A model generated the notes under the pieces. The model did not search any database. It saw only the letters and a list, made by a program, of their open reading frames with translations, and was not told the DNA's origin. A stretch of 64,000 nt of DNA from Bacilli bacterium. Its GTDB lineage: Bacteria; Bacillota_I; Bacilli_A; RF39; UBA660. A program made the translations under genes and the position numbers. Shown one piece after another: positions 58,849-64,000 of this stretch (the stretch's first letter is position 1; each line of letters starts with the position of its first letter). Location of the stretch: the NCBI GenBank assembly GCA_017527675.1, contig JAFXPU010000024.1:1-64000 (forward strand), given 5' to 3'.

Positions 58849-59789
58849 GCTAATTTCCTCCTATATTTATTTAATTCTAATAATAAAAGAATAAGTAGGG
58901 GAATAATAAAATAAAAGTAAATATCATCATATGTTTTTTTATCAATTACTTCATATTCACTAATAGTCTTTTTATTGATGCTATCAATAATATCATCTAA
59001 ATCACTAGTTTTTTCCATATGAACATAAGGAATATTCATATCTTTAGCAATTTGTTTTAAATTATCCTCATCAATTTTTGATATAGCATCGATTTTATTA
59101 TAATTGTTATCATGGGTTTGTAAATAGGTTTGTTTTTCTTCAAGAATATCGTATACTTTCATACGTCCACCTTTTTTAGTACCATAACCTAATACAGCTC
59201 CATCTTGAATATGACTTTTAATCTTTTTATAACTGGTTAAAGTATCATTATTAGTTATTTCTCCATCACTTATAAAGAATAAGATTCGAACTCGATCTTC
59301 TTTCTTTTCTGAATTTTTTAATGATTTTAAAATAGTATCTAATGGTGTATTTAGTGATGAACCTCGAGCATCAAATTCTCTTATAGGTTTTATAATTTCA
59401 ATTGATTCATAAGCTAGATTAATATCTCTTGTATATGGTGATATAATCTTAGCTGAATTACTAAATGTTATAACGCTAAAACGCGCACCACTTAATTCAT
59501 CAATTATTTTCTTTACATCTTTCTTTACTCCATCTAAACGTGGATTAGTGCCATTATAATCTTCTGCTACCATACTAATAGTACTATCTATTACAAATAA
59601 AACATCTAAATTATTATTCTCTGTATTCATTTTACTTTTAGGTATCATTATACGCATATTAATAATAAATAACAAAATAATTATGCCAATTTTAATATAA
59701 TCTATGCGATATCTAATTAAAATATAGATAATCATTATTAAAGATATTATTAACATTAACCAAATAGGAATAATTGGAAATAGTCTCAT
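58845..59789 (-). CDS. VWA-domain membrane protein (BatB-like)
   Basis: 314 residues. Two membrane helices at the N-terminus, a von Willebrand A domain (about 60-265) and a last membrane helix before a basic end. The metal site D-x-S-x-S is kept as DSTIS, with ISDGE as later acidic motif and the conserved Thr region in SSLNTP. VWA proteins in MoxR operons are thought to help fold or assemble envelope or metal-containing complexes. Overlaps its neighbours on both sides by four bases, so translation is coupled. Confidence 0.85.
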   Translation of the reverse strand: MRLFPIIPIWLMLIISLIMIIYILIRYRIDYIKIGIIILLFIINMRIMIPKSKMNTENNNLDVLFVIDSTISMVAEDYNGTNPRLDGVKKDVKKIIDELSGARFSVITFSNSAKIISPYTRDINLAYESIEIIKPIREFDARGSSLNTPLDTILKSLKNSEKKEDRVRILFFISDGEITNNDTLTSYKKIKSHIQDGAVLGYGTKKGGRMKVYDILEEKQTYLQTHDNNYNKIDAISKIDEDNLKQIAKDMNIPYVHMEKTSDLDDIIDSINKKTISEYEVIDKKTYDDIYFYFIIPLLILLLLELNKYRRKLA

Positions 59790-60793
59790 TTTACCACCTT
59801 CCTACTTGCGATAAACAAAAGAATAATTGAACTTAAAAGAAATATAAATGGAAAAGCAGGTATATCATATTCTTTTGTTTCTTTTTTAGTATCTAGTAAA
59901 GTTTTAGATGTTTTATTAATATCACTTACAATATTATTAATTTTTAAATCTGTAATATTATAATATTTACCATTAGTTTTTAACATAGCATCTTTAAATT
60001 CGTTTTTCTTAGTTACTACTTTAGGACTTATACCATAAACAACTATTTTTTTCTTTTTACTAATAGTTGCTGCTTCATCTAGAGTAAGACTTGGTGTACC
60101 TGCTAAATCATTATCTGTAGTAAAAATAATAGCACGTGTACGATTTTTTTCATCTAAGTTTGAAAAGCTAAAAACACATGAAGCTAGTCCATCACCAATT
60201 AAGGAACTACCTTTAGTCTGATTATCTTCAAGGGTTCCACTCATAAGATAAGAATAATTATATAAATAATTTTCATCATAATATTTACTACCATTTGAAC
60301 CTAATGCATGAAAAGAGGTTTTTAATTGATCTAAAGTATCATTTAGATAATCATAATCATCAGTTAAAGGAACTAAGGTTACAGATGAGGTGTTAAATAT
60401 TGATATACCAATACGTTCACCATCTAGTTTTTTTACAAGTTTTTTAAGTTCATCTACTAATTCTTCATTTAATTCATTAACTGATAAAGATACGTCCATA
60501 CATATGAAAATATCACGATTGTATTCATTTATCTTTCTTGTCTCAATTCTTGCAGGTCTAGAAAGTAAAATAACGGATATTATAATAGATATAAAACACA
60601 TTGTTTTAACTAAAAATAAAAATATTTTATAACTTCTTAACTTCTTTTTATAATATGTTGATTCTTTTATATAATTAGTATTTGCTATTTTAGAACCACC
60701 TATATAATTATTTTTTCTTTTTCTATTTATAAATAAATAGATAATTATAATCAAAGGGATAAGTAAAAGAACTAAAGGATGTCTTAATTCCAT
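59786..60793 (-). CDS. VWA-domain membrane protein (BatA-like)
   Basis: 335 residues. Begins with the BatA-type ELRHPLVLLLIPLI, two membrane helices in the first 80 residues, then a VWA domain with metal site DVSLS and TTDNDLAG, and a final membrane helix. An insert near 150-190 (DENYLYNYSYLMSG) is longer than in Bacteroides BatA. Together with the gene at 58845 it gives the two-VWA arrangement of Bat operons. Overlaps the upstream gene by 10 bases. Confidence 0.85.
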   Translation of the reverse strand: MELRHPLVLLLIPLIIIIYLFINRKRKNNYIGGSKIANTNYIKESTYYKKKLRSYKIFLFLVKTMCFISIIISVILLSRPARIETRKINEYNRDIFICMDVSLSVNELNEELVDELKKLVKKLDGERIGISIFNTSSVTLVPLTDDYDYLNDTLDQLKTSFHALGSNGSKYYDENYLYNYSYLMSGTLEDNQTKGSSLIGDGLASCVFSFSNLDEKNRTRAIIFTTDNDLAGTPSLTLDEAATISKKKKIVVYGISPKVVTKKNEFKDAMLKTNGKYYNITDLKINNIVSDINKTSKTLLDTKKETKEYDIPAFPFIFLLSSIILLFIASRKVVK

Positions 60794-61239
60794 CTTTCAA
60801 TAACCTTTCTTGTCTTTTTAAGTGAATTTAAAATATTTCCCTTTGATATAATAGCAAATTCTGGATCATAGTATTCTGCAACTAAGTCATATAGAACTGG
60901 CATATTAATTTTTTTAATATCCTTTAAAGTATAATTTTGCACTTTAATACCGGTAGCTTCAAATATATAATTACGAATTAAACTACTTAATTTTTGATAT
61001 GCATGACGATTTGTTATTTTGTTTTCATTAACATCAATTTCTAAATTATCAATTAATTCTAAGTATTTATTTTTAATTTCATAAATGTTTTTACTTTTAA
61101 CTATAATTGGTATTTCTTTCTTTTTTCTTTTAAAATCAACTTTTAATAAAACTATTAAAATAGCAATAATAACTATAGTAATAATTATATATAAAAGAGA
61201 ATAAGAAAACATTGGTCTTAAATCACTTGCTACTTGCAT
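60784..61239 (-). CDS. DUF4381/BatD-like small membrane protein
   Basis: 151 residues from ATG 61239, set by GGAGGAAC upstream; an earlier ATG lies before that site. One membrane helix (about 12-34), then a basic linker and a soluble helical region (NKYLELIDNLEID ... HAYQKLSSLIRNYIFEATG ... LKDIKKINMP). The size, topology and operon place between DUF58 and VWA genes fit DUF4381-type proteins, but the sequence match is weak. Confidence 0.6.
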   Translation of the reverse strand: MQVASDLRPMFSYSLLYIIITIVIIAILIVLLKVDFKRKKKEIPIIVKSKNIYEIKNKYLELIDNLEIDVNENKITNRHAYQKLSSLIRNYIFEATGIKVQNYTLKDIKKINMPVLYDLVAEYYDPEFAIISKGNILNSLKKTRKVIERWN

Positions 61240-62095
61240 ATCTATGTTCCTCCAGTAAACCAATTATTTGACTATTAATGTCTTTAATTGAACTAATTGA
61301 TGTCATACTAATATTATTTTTCTTTAATTTATTTTTATTTTTCTTAAGTAGTTCACTACGTATTTCATTTTCTATATTATTTAGTTTTTTATCTTTTAAT
61401 AGCATTTCTGGAATATAATCATTATCATGAATATCATAAATATCATGACCAAACATATAATTATCATTGATATTAATTATTAAAACATCATGTATTTGAG
61501 ATAATTGTTTTAGTTTTTTACTTTCAATGCTATCTAATCCAGCTAAATCAGTAATAATAAAGATAATCATTCTTTTATTAATATTTTTATAAATATATTC
61601 ACATATATCATTGATATTGGTTCCACCACTAAAAGCATATTTATCATAATTTTCTAAGTATTGTTCTAGATTATATAGGTTATAACGAAATGGTTCATAT
61701 TGAATACCATTTTCTTTAGAATAAATCATTCCAATATAATCACTATTTTTAATAGCTAGGTAGCCAATAGTACCAGCTGTATATAAAGCAATTTCCTTTT
61801 TACTTTCATGCATATCCGTATCAGCATCCATTTTAGCTCCAGTATCCATTAAAAGCATAATGTTATGCTTTTTTTCAGATATGAATTGTTTAACTAAAAG
61901 GGTACCAGTACGGGCAGATGATTTCCAGTCAATATCTTTTATATCGTCATTTATAACATATTCACGAAGGTTTTCAAAGTTCATACTTTTTCCTTTATAA
62001 ACAGATTTATAAGTACCTTCTAGAATGTTAGTTGTTTTTTTAGTTGAGAATATAGAAATATTGGCTTTTATTTTATTTATATAATTTAGTTTCAT
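61223..62095 (-). CDS. DUF58 family protein
   Basis: 290 residues. The family core is clear: YVINDDIKDIDWKSSARTGTLLVKQF, followed by LLMDTGAKM and a Rossmann-like VWA-type region (MIIFIITDLAGLDSI). DUF58 proteins almost always stand beside MoxR ATPases and VWA proteins. No membrane segment is seen here. Start overlaps the moxR stop (ATGA), and it overlaps the next gene by 17 bases. Confidence 0.9.
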   Translation of the reverse strand: MKLNYINKIKANISIFSTKKTTNILEGTYKSVYKGKSMNFENLREYVINDDIKDIDWKSSARTGTLLVKQFISEKKHNIMLLMDTGAKMDADTDMHESKKEIALYTAGTIGYLAIKNSDYIGMIYSKENGIQYEPFRYNLYNLEQYLENYDKYAFSGGTNINDICEYIYKNINKRMIIFIITDLAGLDSIESKKLKQLSQIHDVLIININDNYMFGHDIYDIHDNDYIPEMLLKDKKLNNIENEIRSELLKKNKNKLKKNNISMTSISSIKDINSQIIGLLEEHRYASSK

Positions 62096-63081
62096 GGAGT
62101 AGGTATAGCTCCAAATATAGCATCAATTATTTTTTCAACACTTATATCATCAGCAACTGCAGCAAAGTTTAAAGAAATTCTATGTCTTAATACTACGTAA
62201 CGTAAATCCTTAATATCTTCAGGAATAACGTAATTACGTCCACTAATTAAGGCTAAGGCTTTAGCACATTGCATAAAGGCAATAGCACCTCTAGTAGATG
62301 ATCCTAAATTAACATATTCAGCTAATTTTTTATCAATATAATGAGCTGGGAATCTTGTTGCTTCAATTATTTGAATAATATATTTTTTAACAGCTTCATC
62401 CATATATACTTTTTCTGTTAGTCCTTGTAAAAATTTAATATCATCTAAAGAAAGAACTGCTTTAGAATTACTAAATACTTTATCCTCTAATCTTTTTAGG
62501 ATTTCAATCTCCTCATCTTCTGTTGGATAGTTTAATTTTTCTTTAAGTAAGAATCTATCCAATTGAGCTTCTGCCAAAAGATATGTACCTTCTTGTTCAA
62601 TTGGGTTTTGTGTTGCTATAACTATAAATATATCTGGTAATTTATATTTTTTATTATCGATAGTTATTTGTCTTTCTTGCATTGCTTCCAAAGTAGCACT
62701 TTGAGTTTTAGCACTAGAACGGTTAACCTCATCTAATAAAACAAAGTTAGCATAGATTGGACCAATCTTTGTTTCAAAACTATTATCAGCATAGTTAAAT
62801 ATCTGAGTACCAATAATATCACTAGGTAATAAATCTGGTGTACATTGGATACGTGAAAATTTACCATTAACTGCTTCTGTTAGAACTTTAGCAGCAGTTG
62901 TTTTAGCAAGACCTGGTACAGATTCTAGAAGGATATGTCCGTTTGCTAATAAAGATATTAGTAATGATTTTTGTAAACTTTTTTGACCTACTATACGTTC
63001 GGAATAGTATTTAGCAATAGTTCCAATTATTTCATTACTACGATTTAATTCATCTTGAGTTATTTCAATATTTTGATTCAT
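62092..63081 (-). CDS. MoxR-family AAA+ ATPase
   Basis: 329 residues. Walker A VPGLAKTT, Walker B FVLLDEVNRS, sensor 1 IATQNP, arginine-containing AEAQLDRFLLK, and the C-terminal lid with SSTRGAIAFMQCAKALA and VLRHRISLNFAAVADD. This is the RavA/MoxR type. It heads a six-gene minus-strand operon and would power the action of the VWA proteins on envelope or secreted targets. Ribosome site AAGGTG. Confidence 0.95.
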   Translation of the reverse strand: MNQNIEITQDELNRSNEIIGTIAKYYSERIVGQKSLQKSLLISLLANGHILLESVPGLAKTTAAKVLTEAVNGKFSRIQCTPDLLPSDIIGTQIFNYADNSFETKIGPIYANFVLLDEVNRSSAKTQSATLEAMQERQITIDNKKYKLPDIFIVIATQNPIEQEGTYLLAEAQLDRFLLKEKLNYPTEDEEIEILKRLEDKVFSNSKAVLSLDDIKFLQGLTEKVYMDEAVKKYIIQIIEATRFPAHYIDKKLAEYVNLGSSTRGAIAFMQCAKALALISGRNYVIPEDIKDLRYVVLRHRISLNFAAVADDISVEKIIDAIFGAIPTP

Positions 63082-63244
63082 TTTTACACCTTACTTCCTT
63101 ACTATTATGTATAATATAATTTTACTTTATTTTTTAAAAAATAACAACTTTTTGTAAATTAAATTATTTTTTTATAGATAATAAATAAATAATTTAATCG
63201 TTGTGATATAATGATATTAATAGATATTATAAGGAGATAATAAT

Positions 63245-64000
63245 ATGACTGTTTATGATGATATGATTATAACTGATAATTATGATGAAGTTGCAAAAAT
63301 TCATAGTGACCCAAAATATATTAATTGGAGATATGAAGTTAAAGAAAATGAATATAGATTTTATTCACCTGATTATGGTAAAAATAAAGATTTTTTTCAA
63401 AACATTAATAAATTAGAAGATAATAATGTAATAAGTAATCAGGATGGTGTGTTAGTTGTAAATGACAGTAATATTCCCTTAAACATTGTTAATATGCCTT
63501 TAGAAAATGAAATAATTTTAGTTCATAGCACGGATTTTTTTCCTGCTAATAAAACAATTTTATCAAATGCGGATGGAAATAAAAAAGTGTCTTTTGAATA
63601 TGAAGTTGATGATGATATATATGTGGAAAAACATGCTATTAATCCCCGTCAAACAGTTCATTTTTGTATAAATGGTAGAGTTAAAGATACTCCTGATGGT
63701 AGAGGATCTTGGAATAATCAAAAATATATAATATTGGAACCATATTTTAATCACAAAGAGGAGTTTGTAAGTGGTCCAATACATGGTGGTGATAATTATA
63801 CTAATAATTCAGTTAAATTATCAGATAAAGCAATTTTAATGGTTAGAGAAGATGCTTACGATTTACTAACTGATGAACAAAAAAAGATGTATCATATTGT
63901 TAAATATTCTGGCGATGCTATTAAATGTGTAGATAATTTATTAACTGCTATTGGAGTGCCTATTGTTGAAAATGTGGCAAGTGATGCAGGTCATAATTTT
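63245..64000 (+). CDS. Unknown protein, 3' end cut by the window
   Basis: 252 codons from ATG 63245 to the window edge, open throughout. AAGGAG precedes the start, and an extended -10 (TGATATAAT ending at 63212) lies upstream. Soluble, no signal peptide. Distinctive motifs: ILVHSTDFFP near 100, then RQTVHFCINGRVKDT and SWNNQKYIILEPYFNH near 140-180, then GPIHGGDNYT, and VKYSGDAIKCVDNLLTAIG. The His/Ser-rich start and the R-x-T-x-H-F motif look like an active or binding site, but I cannot assign a family. It diverges from the MoxR operon. Confidence 0.75.
   Translation, partial: MTVYDDMIITDNYDEVAKIHSDPKYINWRYEVKENEYRFYSPDYGKNKDFFQNINKLEDNNVISNQDGVLVVNDSNIPLNIVNMPLENEIILVHSTDFFPANKTILSNADGNKKVSFEYEVDDDIYVEKHAINPRQTVHFCINGRVKDTPDGRGSWNNQKYIILEPYFNHKEEFVSGPIHGGDNYTNNSVKLSDKAILMVREDAYDLLTDEQKKMYHIVKYSGDAIKCVDNLLTAIGVPIVENVASDAGHNF

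Noticed and set aside
63563-63784. A minus-strand open frame inside the last gene
   Set aside because: Antisense to a long open frame with good start signals; composition is typical of a shadow.
1-64000. Mollicutes genetic code (TGA = Trp)
   Set aside because: Several genes end cleanly in TGA, Trp codons are TGG, and RF2 is present.
1-64000. Prophage, insertion sequence or integrative element
   Set aside because: No transposase, integrase, phage structural gene or flanking repeat was seen; gene order is largely conserved chromosomal.

Overview
This window looks like chromosomal DNA from an AT-rich, endospore-forming member of the Bacillota, probably class Bacilli. It carries spoIVA and yunB, two sporulation genes. 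The order recU - ponA - gpsB - rnpB, with a Bacillus-type (class B) RNase P RNA, matches the Bacillus arrangement. So do rlmN - PP2C phosphatase - PASTA kinase - rsgA - rpe, prfB - ftsE - ftsX, and yunB ... yutD. Several genes end in TGA and the RF2 gene carries its programmed frameshift, so TGA is a stop codon here, unlike in Mycoplasma-type Mollicutes. The many lineage-specific proteins suggest an uncultured gut-type lineage near Erysipelotrichales/RF39; that placement is inference.

Layout. (1) 1-6971: an upstream hairpin region, a membrane protein with a class B sortase-like domain that has lost its catalytic His and Cys, a tRNA-Cys, a surface protein with three Cys-containing repeats, a large lipoprotein and an unknown cytoplasmic protein. 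(2) 6982-14182: a SAM-binding methyltransferase-like gene (minus strand), a P-type ATPase, an NfeD-like protein, an alpha/beta hydrolase, a membrane-anchored MurF-type ligase and Ddl. (3) 14339-21750: the rlmN/phosphatase/PASTA-kinase/rsgA/rpe operon, then trigger factor and an InlB-repeat membrane protein. (4) 21761-27959: RodA (minus), an EIIB-like membrane protein, an orphan histidine kinase, a membrane protein, the GTPase YsxC, an unknown protein, and a membrane-tethered degenerate phosphoglycerate mutase-like protein. (5) 27983-33704 (minus): a chagasin-type inhibitor lipoprotein, SpoIVA, a class A PBP and RecU. (6) 33828-38066: GpsB, rnpB, RodZ-like protein, PgsA, a lytic transglycosylase and Ffh. 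(7) 38156-45227: a surface-polysaccharide operon (ABC exporter, acyltransferase, three GT2 proteins). (8) 45239-58168: a zinc-ribbon/SH3 pair (minus), RNase III, a lipoprotein, YebC, unknowns, prfB-ftsEX, yunB, a DUF4015-like glycoside hydrolase, yutD, a zinc-ribbon/TPM pair and a second CDP-alcohol phosphatidyltransferase. (9) 58183-63081 (minus): a MoxR / DUF58 / VWA / VWA / TPR operon of the Bat type. (10) 63245-end: an unknown gene cut by the window edge.

Much of the window serves the cell envelope: peptidoglycan precursors (MurF, Ddl), polymerisation (RodA, PonA, GpsB, RodZ), hydrolysis control (FtsEX, lytic transglycosylase), a PASTA kinase/phosphatase pair that normally reads peptidoglycan state, phospholipid synthesis (PgsA) and polysaccharide export. 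The most unusual signal is that three separate membrane-tethered proteins keep the outline of a known enzyme (sortase B, cofactor-independent phosphoglycerate mutase, PTS EIIB) while their catalytic residues are replaced. This suggests fold re-use for binding or regulation. No mobile element, CRISPR array or prophage was seen.
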